DNA of 64,000 nt from contig OY718804.1 of the NCBI GenBank assembly GCA_963070105.1, positions 5,169,317 through 5,233,316 on the forward strand. Reading direction: 5' to 3'. Both the position numbers and the translations under genes were made by a program. The DNA comes from Litomosoides sigmodontis (lineage: Eukaryota; Nematoda; Chromadorea; Rhabditida; Onchocercidae). This document shows positions 13,225 through 24,639 of the stretch, piece after piece; position 1 is the stretch's first letter; each line of letters starts with the position of its first letter. The notes under the pieces are model-generated. The model did not search any database. It worked only from the letters and a program-made list of their open reading frames with translations, and was not told the DNA's origin.

Positions 13225-15513
13225 TCAGTCGAACCAGTGATTCCACTGACAATCTTCCTTCCATGATTTGACGCACAAAAAGCACCAGTGCTCATCACAC
13301 TGCAAACAGTGCATGTGTGTGCAGCCACCATTCCGTTCTGTTGGAGTACCACAAGAAGGACATTTACGACATGTACGGTCGATGGTCTTCTTAGTTGCAT
13401 CGGACTCCAAACAAATACATTTTACTTGTCGACATAAGCCACAAAATGAGAAATAACATTCCGGACAAGTTATCTAGAAAACACTTTTTCTGAAGATTTT
13501 CAGGATAGATAAATTTCAGACTTGTGATTGTAGAAGAAATCCAAAACAGATATATACTCTCTCCCTCCTACAATCGTTCACCGCACGTGGATTCAATGTA
13601 TTGGCACACCTTAGGATTTGATGGAGTAAACTCCCACAGAAAAGAAGCACCGCAGTTTGCTTTCGGACAAAACATTCCTTCCTGCTCCAGAGCAACAAAA
13701 CGTTCCGCTGCTTGTCGATGGTATTCGTCATAATTCGATTTGCCCAACAAATAAAAACAATGAGTATCGACAACACATCCTATAACTATAGAAATGAATG
13801 CCATTTTACACGCTATAACTTTCCTTTTTTTTTCCTGACTCAGCTCATGAGAAATTTACCTCAGTCTGCAATAACAATTAGTTAGAAAATGATGTATTCT
13901 GCAAAGAACACGAATGGTCAGCTAGCACTTCAACTTTCTTGATCGAACAATGGTCTGCAGGAATTTCAAAGACCAATAAAAAATTTATGCCAAATCAAAA
14001 AAAAAAAAAAACAGAAATTCATACTGCCCACGCCTCCGAATATCTCTAAAATTGAAAGATAAATAATTATATGTATACACATATGTAGCTAACCACGACA
14101 AAGGTAGACTGGACAACCAACGGTGTAACCGTTTGGTGGAATAAATGAAAACTGATGCTCAGTAAAAGCTGTTTTGATATAGGTTGAGAAACACTCCACG
14201 CACGTGCAATGGTTACAATTCAACTGTACAACAACCTACAAAAATGGAGTATAAAGAATGCATGAACCTGAAGATTTATTTCGAATTTTAAACTCATCGT
14301 TTCAAATTAATTACATCATTAGAAGTCCAAGAAAATTCCTTCTAACATAATGCCAAATTCACCTTCTTTCTTTTAGGAAAAGCAAATTTAGTTGTTGATT
14401 TTAATTAGAAGCATAACATTCACCTTTGTACACAAATCGCAACATATTGAACAAATGTCTGATCCACGAGAATTTCGAAAGTGTGTTAGTGGTACTGCTT
14501 TCTAAAAAGTGCCGAGACTTACACAGTATGAAATACAGATCTACTGTAGCAAGAGATTTCCGATAGATGAGCTGCAATGAGTACTCGAAAAGAACTGTGG
14601 AAAAAGAACTGGTGATATACCTCGCCACAGTCGATGCATTTAAAACAAAAACATACTGACGTTTCCTTCTCACAATCTTTACAATCGGCTTGAATGGTAT
14701 TTCTGCAAGAAAAGTACTACAAATACAAAAATCCTTTGCGTTTACGTCTCCTCTAAACATTACAATACCTACGGACACTTTAAACAATCTCATCTCACTG
14801 AAATCATTCAAAACACTCGGTTATTCTTTACTATAGCGACAAAGCAATCTATTTAAGAATTCATATTTAAAAGATAGCAATAACTTACGCTACAAGGACG
14901 TCGTTCCAACAAGAAGGCTCTCTAGTGAGAATTAATGAACTTGATGAGCATTCAGCACAGTAAACCCGCAATTTACCATCTTTCAATGAATTGCACTTTT
15001 TACAAAAAACTTTAAACGATATGATTTCTGATGACCTATTGTATAAGGAAAATGATGACGATCCACTTTGGTGTTTCCCATCTTCTGATGAACACGGTTG
15101 AGTAACCACTGCTGTTAGCGCACTAAAAATAAAAGCAGTGAAAATGAAACGAGAACTTAATTACAAATGAATTCGGGACTAATTGGTTTAATATAACTTC
15201 TAAAGCAGCATGCGAAAATGCTGCCTTAGAATGACGTGGAAATCTGCCTAAACATGCAAATTCAAAAAAAAGAGATTTACGTTTGTGGTCCAAGAAAAAG
15301 AGCACTGATCGGTATATCATTGGTCAACTTATTTCCACAAAGGACGAGAAAAAAACTGGAGCGTGGAATGCCAAGCCTAGCTGACAGTGTATTTGCCACG
15401 TCACCAACAGTAGCATCGCTGTCCACCTCGACGATAACATCTCTGGATCGGCACATACGACTCTTGTACCATATCTCTCTATTCCATACAGCGATCAGCA
15501 ACTGCAACTGCAT
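13225..15513 (-). CDS. pdr-1: Parkin, RBR-type E3 ubiquitin ligase
   Basis: Parkin is a PINK1-activated E3 ligase of mitochondrial quality control. Exons (minus): 15513-15281, 15122-14889, 14702-14621, 14501-14424, 14235-14094, 13779-13610, 13473-13225, in phase, 395 residues. Order: ubiquitin-like domain (VEVDSDATVGDVANTL), RING0 (VFCKKCNSLKDGKLRVYC, LTREPSCWNDVLVA), RING1 (DICSICCDLC … CNHCTCVECF), IBR (GMFCPKANCGASF … ITCPECYFSFCGLC) and RING2 (CRKCPSCGTPTERNGGC). The predicted catalytic Cys is in NGGCTHMHC (about residue 364), and the protein ends ...NHWFD. It is shorter than human Parkin (465). The Ubl-RING0 linker and the IBR-RING2 linker are both reduced, and no tryptophan-bearing REP helix is seen. 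The start was chosen behind the acceptor-like TATCGCTTTCAG. Confidence 0.93.
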
Positions 15514-17826
15514 TTCATCGTCCTGAAAGCGATAATTGTTCAAACTGAAAACAAAAACTTTGGTACCTAAAATTGTTTCACCAGTAAACTTATTCCAGGA
15601 CTGTCCGTTCAGCGAGTACGGAAATCTGAATCACTCTGCCCACGTGACACCCTCCTGAGCTTCACTATCAACCCTCCCAGGCTTCTCAGCCTTCAAATGC
15701 TCATTACGAAACAGATGGGTTCATGTCAGTGATCTCACACACCGATCTTTTTAAAATCCTTCTTGCACTTCCCAGTTGCCGAATGAGCTTCCAGGTATTA
15801 TTACTCTTCCACTATGCATTACGTACGTGTATATGTATGTGGATGTTTGCGTGCTGTGTGTCTCTATTACGGTCCAAGATTCAAACAGATGTGAAGTGTA
15901 GAATGAGATTGGCCCAAAATAGGCTGAATAGATGACGTAGCAACATATTACCTGCAAGAGATGGTCTCCTGAAGATCTCGATGAAGTGTATGTGCATTTC
16001 AAGTATACCTCATTCTTACCCGAGAGGAGGGCCTGACGACTGTTCCGTCAATTCTGTAAAATTTATCGACGTATTGCTTCTTTTCTCCTGCAACTCATAA
16101 GTCATCCTTCTCTGAGAGAGATGCGATATATCCTACGATAGGAAGAGCTTCCGTGCTCTTCCCTATTCAAACACTTACTTTACCATTTCCGATCTTGCAA
16201 CACTCCAGTAGCGCAACGCGAGTGTAACACGCACTTGCAAACATGATGAATGCATTCACGGACTATCTATCTATCCATTCTTAAGTAACAAAATTTTTGT
16301 GATACTTTTCACATATCACAACTGCTGGACTTTAAATTTATTTTACAAATAGCTAAAAAGATCACGTCTTTTTAAGTGTTGTTTAGATTTGTATATTATG
16401 AGGTTTTGGCAAATTACGATAAATTGATTTCATTGAATTTAATAGCCTTTTTGCACGAAATGAGTTCTAAAATTGGGTAGATACACCGAAATGAAAACAG
16501 GATTATTTCAGGAAGAATTCCGGAAAGCAAATGATTGTTTATAGAATGCAATCACAGGCAACAATTTCTCTTTCGATTGATAAAGGTTATTAATTATTCT
16601 AGTAATTGTACATAGTTGATCTCTGCAACGTTTCTTTGCTTGCTTTTGTAATTGGCCTTTTGTTCCCCCAACGATCCGTGGCGAAGGATTACAGTTTGTT
16701 TTGGAATGAAAATACAGTTGGCTGTCATCTCAAAGTTTATTTGAAAGGAAATTAAAAGTGATTTTCGCCAGCAATGAATGCAATTAAACGTTGAAGACGA
16801 GTTGCAATGTGCGAACAATTTTTCCTCATTCTCCGATGAGTGAATTTAGAAGAGAAGTGAGTATTCAGAATGCTAGTTTCCATACATTTTTTTCGTTCCA
16901 TCCCATTAACTGATGGATGGTGGTGATAGCTCAACCGCCTGCTTTTTTTTGCTTTAAAAAGCTGGAAGAAACATTTGTGGTATATTGCAAGTCGAACGAG
17001 TAGTGTGATATTTGAGTAATGACGAAACATTTCTTTTGCACTTCCCAATTTAATTTTTACATCTGACATTCGATGAAATATGCTTTCCGATCTTCAATCT
17101 TTTCATTTTTCAACCGTTGAAGTTAAGCCGTTTTGAATTAAAAATTAAGCCTAGCGGAAGATTAAGCCGCCGTCATTACTATGCGTAGCGCTATTAACAC
17201 TTCAAATTCCTCATTTTTCAAGACGATCACGCACCACTGATCTTTTATAATTAACCACAAATGAGCTTAGTGTGTCTCCTTGGCCGTTAAATCACACGAA
17301 TCTCTTGGGAGAGGAAAGGACAAAGAAAGAGAAAAGAATCAAAAGGGAATTATTTCATCTAATGAAATCCAAATGAAAGCGTAGGATAATCAAGAATTTT
17401 GTTGGCAATATGAAGGGAAAAATAATGCTTTTTTTCCCACTCACTCCTTTGGTCCAACTGCGCCAGCGGTAATCAGCAAAAATTTAAGAGCCAAGAGTTG
17501 ATGGGACAGTATCGTGTTTGGCCATCGTCCTCTCTTGTCCTTCTTTTAAACTTTCAATTATATTTTTGCAAAAAGTATTGCATTTAAGAGAATGAAAAGA
17601 GAGAAATGAGAAAAGAAAATCATATCCCCAGGGAGTTTAGGCTTTGGCTATCGTAATCCAAGTCCGCCTCCTGACTAATTTCTAAGGCCCTTAACTAACA
17701 AGTATATGTAGCGGTTCTCGACTTGGCTTCTCGAAGATATTTTATCAAGAATTTTATCATCACCACCACCAACACCACCATCATCTTTGCCTGATCAAGC
17801 ACTATCACTCTCATCTGAGCATCGCG
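15514..17826. other. Long intergenic region between Parkin and flp-14
   Basis: About 2.3 kb. Open frames on both strands are short and show no domain, signal peptide followed by a donor, or consistent splice phase. A degenerate CAC/CAT-rich tract lies near 17757-17790, just upstream of flp-14. No RNA gene was recognised. It should hold the promoters of Parkin (-) and flp-14 (+). Confidence 0.55.
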
Positions 17827-20800
17827 ATGAAAAGTCTCTTTCATCACCTCCGCTCCTCTAATCTTATCACTGCATTAGTGATCACCAGTTGTATGCAATA
17901 TGCAGCTGGACAGCTACAGACTTGTTCGCAGGTATCCGTTTCATTTCTCTCTCTCTCTCTCTCTCTCCCTCCCACCTTTGACAGCTATCACCAGGACCAC
18001 GATCCGACGATCACTTTTCTACAACGAATATCACTATCACTAAAAGCAGTGATAGTGTAAATTCTACTTACTTTCTCAACAAACTATGAAAATATATTAG
18101 TTTTTTTTTTTTATAAAAATTTTTCAACGAACTATCTCTTTGGAAGATTTTTCGAAGTAGCGGCTTTAGGCTATTTTCTTTTCCTTATCGTTCAGTTCAC
18201 AAATAAAAGCTTTTCACTCTTTGAACAAAGTATTTTGCCTTACACTTCTTCAACGAACGAGTGTCATCCACTCAGTTCACAGGGTATTTCCAAATTTATT
18301 TCATTACTTCTCATTTGCGCTTTCTCTGAAAACGAAAATGGATGATCATAAGCAAAGGAATTCTATCGAACCGTCGCTGTACTTCAGGCTCTTTTCCTGA
18401 ACAATGTTCCTCTCCTTTTTTCGAAATGTTTTCTTTGAAGCTAAAAGGAAAACTTATTGATGCATTCGCCATAATTTACAGCTAAATTTTAAGTTACACT
18501 TTTGAGAGCTTTTTGCTTCGCATTACGTAATTGAATTTTGAAAAATATTTGATAAAATTTACAGCTCAGCGGTTTTAATGTCACCTTTTTAGATAAAAAT
18601 TAGTGATGGATAATTAGATTTAAGTTGTATCGTATAAACAAAAATATCCCTAATTTAGTACAAACGAAAATTATTTACATTTCACACAACGTTGCCCAGC
18701 AATGCTTGCGTCTAACGAAAACAGTTAAATTTGGCAAAATGATAACTTTTGTTTTTTTTTGTACTGATAATTAATATATTAATAAATAAGAAATCGAAAC
18801 TTAAAAAAATTTTATTTCAGAAATTTTTTAGCGTGTAATTTATTTAGAAATGATTTAGTGATGACGAGTGGGAAATTTTATGCCTAATATTATGAACGAA
18901 TTGAGAGAAACAGTTCTTTGAGTGAAATTTAACTGATCTTTGATTGACCTGCTTGATTGAACCTCATTGATCAAAAGCTGTCCTGCTCATTACTTTATGA
19001 GTTTGGAGTGAAGTTGAAATCCTGACATGAATCATCTAGAATGACTTAATCATTTCAAAATGTCTTTAACAATCTATATAATTTGCCACGTTGTACTGCA
19101 TTGCTGTAATCTCCATTTCGTATTGTGTGAATCACATTGAGCCGAGGAAACATCTCTGCTTTGATGGAACCGAAACTGATTGAACTGCTGAACACCCATT
19201 GAAGAAACACCATTTTACAAGTGACGAAAATTTGGATGAATAAATTGTTTACCGTTACTTTCGCTCTAACTTTTGTCCAATTTTTTCCCTCTTATCAATC
19301 TCATAATTAATCTTTAGTTTGCATGATTTCAATATTGTTGATGAATTTTCAAATTCAAATTGGCTTAATTCAAATAAGCCATACTGGTTGTTTACAGAAA
19401 GAGGTGAGGATGAATAATTAATTCTCTGTTTTTATCTATCTGTCCATCCCAGCTGTGCTCATTTCACACTAATAGAAAAACAGCAATCACATCTCAAACT
19501 GATAAGATATATCTTATAAAAACAAATTGTTATGGAAAATTCCAAAAAAAAAAAACAACCGTTCCAGCAATCTTTCGAGAAATTAATTGCACGAGCAAAT
19601 CAATTGCCATGGAAAGATTCTGTCAAAATTTTCTGTTGAAATTTCAAATTTTAAAATAACACATATTGATATTATCTAGCAACCTATCAACTTTGTGGCA
19701 CGGGAAGAACAAATAAATTTCTAGGTAGAAATTTGAATTTTCCAATTTTTCCACCGGAATTCTTGATTTGTTGAGAATGAGAAAACTATCTGATTCTCTT
19801 AAATGAAGCACAAGAGCACTTAATTCATTAGAATTTAAAGGATTGTTTAAAGTATGTTTGACTTTTAACACACCCTTAAGCAAATATGTGTAATTAGTGT
19901 ATGTGCAATTCAAGACAGTGGAATGAAAGCAACAAAACGCCATATTTTTTAATAATTGTAAATTAGACGTACTGTTTTATCATTCATAATCTTCCATATA
20001 ATTCCCTGAACACTAGCAAGATGATATGGAGTTCTTCGTCTTCTTGTGAAAATTTATGTTAAGCCTTCCGTTAATGATAACAAAGAATGAAATAACCAGA
20101 GAAATTTGGAAGGTTTTTTTTGGATTAATCGTCTTTGTCATCGCATGCATGAAATTTCCAACTGTAACTTAAATGTCAAACGACTATCGTCTGACGTCAA
20201 CGAATCGCCTTGAATTTATGCAAATCAATGGTAACAATAATAATTAATGAATGTAGTGGTAGAAAGAGGTTGTGAAATTTTTTATTCGATTAATTTTGAG
20301 AAAATAGCAATTTAGAGGTTAAATGAAATAATAAACTTCAAATAATTACATTGTAATCATATATGTTTCATAAAACTAGGAAATAGTGAGAGTTTTGATG
20401 AGAGTTAAAGAACAAAAAATAGTTTGGTAATAAGAAAGAATGCGAAGCCAGCTGTGTCCTAACAGAGGAAGCAGTAAAATAAAACAGTGCGGGATGTTTG
20501 TTCAAAATCTAATTCAACCAAATCAACAAAGAAATGGAGGAGAAGGGATCAATGCAGTTAACTGAGAAATTCAATTCATTTAAATTTAATTTTAATTTAA
20601 TGCTTTCCACTTTTAAAATACAGTGAAGCTATAGTGATTGCTTGCATTAAGTGGAAGGAAACAATCATTCAAACGTAAAATAATTTGCAATCTTACAATT
20701 CTTTCATGGTTCATCTTAGCTTAGTTGGTTTTTCTTCTACAAAAACTATTTCATTATGCTTTACAAATTTCATACTTTTATCTTCTCACATTTAGATAGT

Positions 20801-21325
20801 TGCGTCATCAACCGATGAAAATGACAAGGTGATGCTGTGTCAGCTCTACGAGAGTTCATCATTGCTGGCCGAACTTGGCACTTCCATTTCAAAGAATGTC
20901 GAGAATCTTTTAGCTAACAAAGGTACAAGCACATTTCCACTTCAATTTACCTCCCACCAACGCCCCCCCCCCCCCCCCCCCCGGAAGAACATTGAAGATG
21001 GAAATGTCATTAATTGCGTGCAAACGAGTTGAGCAGTGTGTACGTAAATCTTTTGCAGCTGTAATTGCAAACTTCCAAAGAGACTACGTCCATTCCGGTT
21101 ATCTTTGTAATTCGGCTTATCAACAATAGGGCTCTTTCAAATGCCAACCCAGACAATTGAATCAGTCGTCGTACGACAACGACAATTACAGGTGTGGTAA
21201 CCGCAGAGGACGTGCAAGACATCGAAAAGAGGAAGCATGAATATCTGCGATTTGGTAAGAGAAAGCACGAGTACTTGCGCTTTGGGAAAAGGAAGCATGA
21301 ATACCTAAGATTTGGACGTAAGTAA
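17827..21325 (+). CDS. flp-14: FMRFamide-like neuropeptide precursor FLP-14 (KHEYLRFamide)
   Basis: This precursor yields three copies of KHEYLRFamide, the Ascaris AF2 peptide. Exons: 17827-17931, 20796-20922, 21192-21325, in phase, 121 residues. Exon 1 encodes a signal peptide ([16 protein letters not shown]). Exon 2 encodes the spacer with two cysteines around it (CSQ … [15 protein letters not shown]). Exon 3 reads EDVQDIEKR, then [20 protein letters not shown] and [10 protein letters not shown] followed by TAA. The peptides lie at 21233-21256, 21263-21286 and 21293-21316, each with an amidation glycine and a dibasic site. Intron 1 is 2,864 bp. The final GGAC/GTAAGT is also a strong splice donor, so a further 3' exon cannot be excluded. 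From memory, C. elegans FLP-14 carries four copies. Confidence 0.94.
17932..20795 (+). other. Intron 1 of flp-14 (2.9 kb)
   Basis: AT-rich, starting with a (TC)11 run. No open frame with coding character and no embedded RNA gene was recognised. Its length is far above the window's usual intron size, so it may carry neuron-specific enhancers; that is inference. Confidence 0.6.
17946..17967 (+). repeat. (TC)11 microsatellite
   Basis: Uninterrupted TC dinucleotides a few bases inside flp-14 intron 1, next to the donor site. Confidence 0.9.
20963..20982 (+). repeat. Poly-C run of 20
   Basis: Twenty consecutive C residues in flp-14 intron 2, only 40 bases from the donor. Such a tract is unusual in this AT-rich sequence and its true length is prone to sequencing error. 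Confidence 0.9.
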
Positions 21326-22382
21326 TTAAGGTCAGAGTTCCCACTGCATCCATCTGAACTTCATTCGTGCATGTGTTGTGTATCATTGAAGCATTTCCTC
21401 ATATATGACATTTATTTACGGAGCAGTTGACACCAATAAAAGCAAAGTTACGTTTCCCTTCTTTGTTACTGAATAACAATACAATGACGTTCGCGTAACT
21501 GATAATTCAAATGTAAGTGATCAGACGTATTTCGCGTCACTACATGTTAAGAACATGTATTTTTTGATTAAATAAATGATTAAATGAAATGGCCTATTAA
21601 CTGATTGTATTTAATGTGAAGCACGTCATTATCGGATGACGTTATACACGTATATTGAATAGGTTAAGCAAAGTTTACCAGTACTAATCGTACATTCAGT
21701 GAGGGAATGTTCCAAAAAATTGATAAAAAATTTAGCATTACTAGCAAACAGTGAACAATAAATGCAATCAATAAAAATATGGCAGCTATGGTGAAATTAC
21801 CACACTTCAAATTTTGCACTAAAAAATTTCAAATGATTCAAATCGTCCAATGCAAATAAATTTCACTGCTATCATTTCATTTCTAAATGGTAACGGTCAA
21901 TTCACACAAAGCTATCATTTAAACACGAAAGCTCGCAATGGACGACGTACGCTTTTCTTGCAATTTATTTAATACTAGCAGCTAGCACCGTCCTCATTAA
22001 TTAAATTATTAAAACAAAAAATAGTGTAAGAACACCAGAACTAATAATAACTAGCAGTTCAGACATACGTGCACATAACTGCTTACAGGTATTAGCATAA
22101 GTATACGGAACGAAATGCGCAATGGTTAAGTGTTATCAGTGATTTCTAAAATCACAGCGCAAATGACGTGCTCCATCATATCATTGAGACGTGCGGATAG
22201 TGCGTGCTAATATATTTATTGTTGCGTTGGGGACTGAACACCTTTTCCGTCATAAGGTTCAGGCAAAAAAGTGTCATTATTGCCAGATATAAAGACACTA
22301 TGATACCGGCACACGCCTACAATTATTGGAATATTATCAATCGTTGACTGCAAATGATTGACAGTGATAAACGAATTGGAAA

Positions 22383-22500
22383 CAATTCCGGAAGACTACC
22401 ATAAAATGGGTCAAAGCCGGAATCCATCCCGGAAAACTACCGTAAAATGGAGTGACATTAGGAATCGTTCCGGAAAATCACGCTAAAATGAGGTAAAGCT
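22383..22500 (+). repeat. 41-bp degenerate tandem repeat, nearly three copies
   Basis: The unit begins CCGGAA(G/A)A and contains TAAAATG followed about 20 bases on by GGAATC. CCGG occurs at 22389, 22429-22430 and 22470, giving a period of 41 with scattered substitutions. Confidence 0.75.
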
Positions 22501-23837
22501 CACAGCGATCCACCCGAAACGTTCGCCAGTTTCGATGATAGTTCGCTGAGAAATAGTCCCACCAATACCGCACACCAACATCCACGTAATCATTCCCGTG
22601 CCAGCGAACACCACTTCCTGAGTGATAATCTCTCGCCTTGATCGTACTAATAGCAATCAGTGATTTCAATTCAAACTTCATCTCCCATGTAATTCTCATC
22701 AGTTCGCAAACATCCAAAGGGACTGTTCCCCCGCTCCCCGCTCCCCGCTCATTCCCAGTGTTTCGCTTAAGTCTTTATTGTTTGCATTTATTTGATCTGA
22801 TGACTTCCGTCGTGTGCTAACGCTGTGAGCATAGGCCGTTTCGTTCGGTGGACAATCTGATAAAAATGATAAGATGAAACTTGCAGTGATAGAGCAGTTT
22901 GTGAGAGATATCGCTCTTCGTTCACCTACTTTTTGACGGTACACAACGCAGTACATAATGATAGAAACGGTGCAGTGAAGTAAGGTAAGTGATGAAATGA
23001 TATAAATGAGGACAATTTCATAGTTCACTGAGATATAAGCCACCGTATATTCTGGATCGAGTAGAATTAATACTACTACTGTTAGAATCTGAAATTACTT
23101 CAATCAATTTTTTAATGATGCAAATTATTTGAACTGCTAGTGGGAAGAGACTTCAGCAACAAAATAAACTTTTTTTTTCTCAATTTTTTACCACAACTAA
23201 ACTTGTAAATGAATTAGCAACAACTTCTGTTTCACCAGTACTTTGCTGAAATTTAAACTTTCCTGAATTAATCTAAAGCTTTCATATTTGCAAGTTTTTT
23301 AAAAAGAAAGAAACTCGGACTAGATGAAATTGCACATTTAATGATTGTTGTATGAAATGTTGCAAAGAAAAAACTTCCATCTTTCATTCAACATTAATTA
23401 AGCCGATCGTTAATCAACCAACATATATATTCAAATCTAACTTGCAATACAATGATGCTACCTACCTACATTAACCCATAATCTATCATTTGCCACAAAA
23501 TATTGCAACCGTAACTAATTAATTGATTGGTTAATTAATTAATTTTGTGTGTGAATGACATTTTGACAGAATCAAGAAATGGGCATAATTGTGATTGATA
23601 GTAAAAACAAACTTACAATAATGAGAATTTTTATTGCTGCACAAATAATTAATTGCGCCGGCAGAGCCATTATATTGTAAAGGAAGGAGAGGAGTGGAAT
23701 GCAACGATAAGAGGGGAGGAAGGTGTGCGATCAGGTCGAAAACGCTTGCACAACAGGATGATGACGACGTGTATTTGCTTTATACTACCTGAGTCACTCT
23801 GTCAATATTTGTAAAGATTGGAGGCAGTGTTGGAGGA

Positions 23838-23907
23838 ATGGCAATTAGCTTAGCTCTACAGACCTGCCTTTCACTCGTTCTTTCCATAAAACATTGTAAT
23901 ATATCAG
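23838..23907 (+). other. Possible first exon of a secreted-protein gene; no continuation found
   Basis: ATG at 23838 opens 23 codons of signal-peptide character (MAISLALQTCLSLVLSIKHC), then a strong donor (CAG/GTAAGC at 23908). I could not find an in-phase downstream exon before the minus-strand TMEM33 gene. Confidence 0.15.
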
Positions 23908-24407
23908 GTAAGCACGCTTTTTGTGTTCCAGCATATAGTTCGAAAATATGCAAAAATCAATAGCAAGCCTCCCCTCTTCACGTCTTAGTTTTTTCCTTTG
24001 CAATTTAGATAATTTATAAATCATCCTTCGCTGATGGATTTTCCATATTCAGAAACATAAACTGATGGCATGTCTCCGCTGCAATACATTCTGGTTTCGG
24101 AAATCTTTAATGCATCGCCAATTTCTTCTTTTCATTTACTGAAAAGCTTTATCAGCACTAGTCGCTCCCCTTCATGCGAGCTGTTCACCAATTCATAGCA
24201 ATAAGGTAATAAAACAAATGCAACCGAATGACTGGTCATGCTTTTGAAGTGTTATTTCAATGTGTTACAATAGCTATGACGTGACCAGTTAATATCAGTT
24301 ATTGACCGATTGAATCAGCAATTCCACCCTTAGTTGGCACTTTGCAATGAACGGTTGCTATTAAATGGCACAAAATTTCATTATCCAACTGCGGTTTATC
24401 AAAAATT

Positions 24408-24413
24408 TTTATT
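24408..24413 (-). terminator. Candidate poly(A) signal (AATAAA on the minus strand) of the TMEM33 gene
   Basis: TTTATT on the plus strand, about 230 bases beyond the TMEM33 stop codon. Confidence 0.4.
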
Positions 24414-24639
24414 TCTAGAAAGAAAAGTGAAAGAAGAGGATAATGAAGTCTTCAAAAAATGATGGAAAAATATACCAACATAAACTAGAAACAATATAAC
24501 AAGTAAAATTAGAACAAAAACCATTTACGATAACGGAGAGATCAAGAGCAATCCATAACACTGCTCGTTTAAATCTAGCACTAAAAACAGTGAAAAAAAG
24601 ATGAAAATGAAAATTCTCCGACATAAAAATCATACTGTC

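Larger units (their letters stand above)
21326..24407. other. Long intergenic region between flp-14 and TMEM33
   Basis: About 3.1 kb without a convincing gene. It holds a 41-bp degenerate tandem repeat (22383-22500), a GC-rich CGCTCCC patch near 22730-22750 and one possible orphan first exon (23838-23907), all listed separately. Confidence 0.55.

Noticed and set aside
22478..23043. Overlapping minus-strand frames of 79 and 114 codons
   Set aside because: No domain, no splice context and no codon pattern. One overlaps the tandem repeat.
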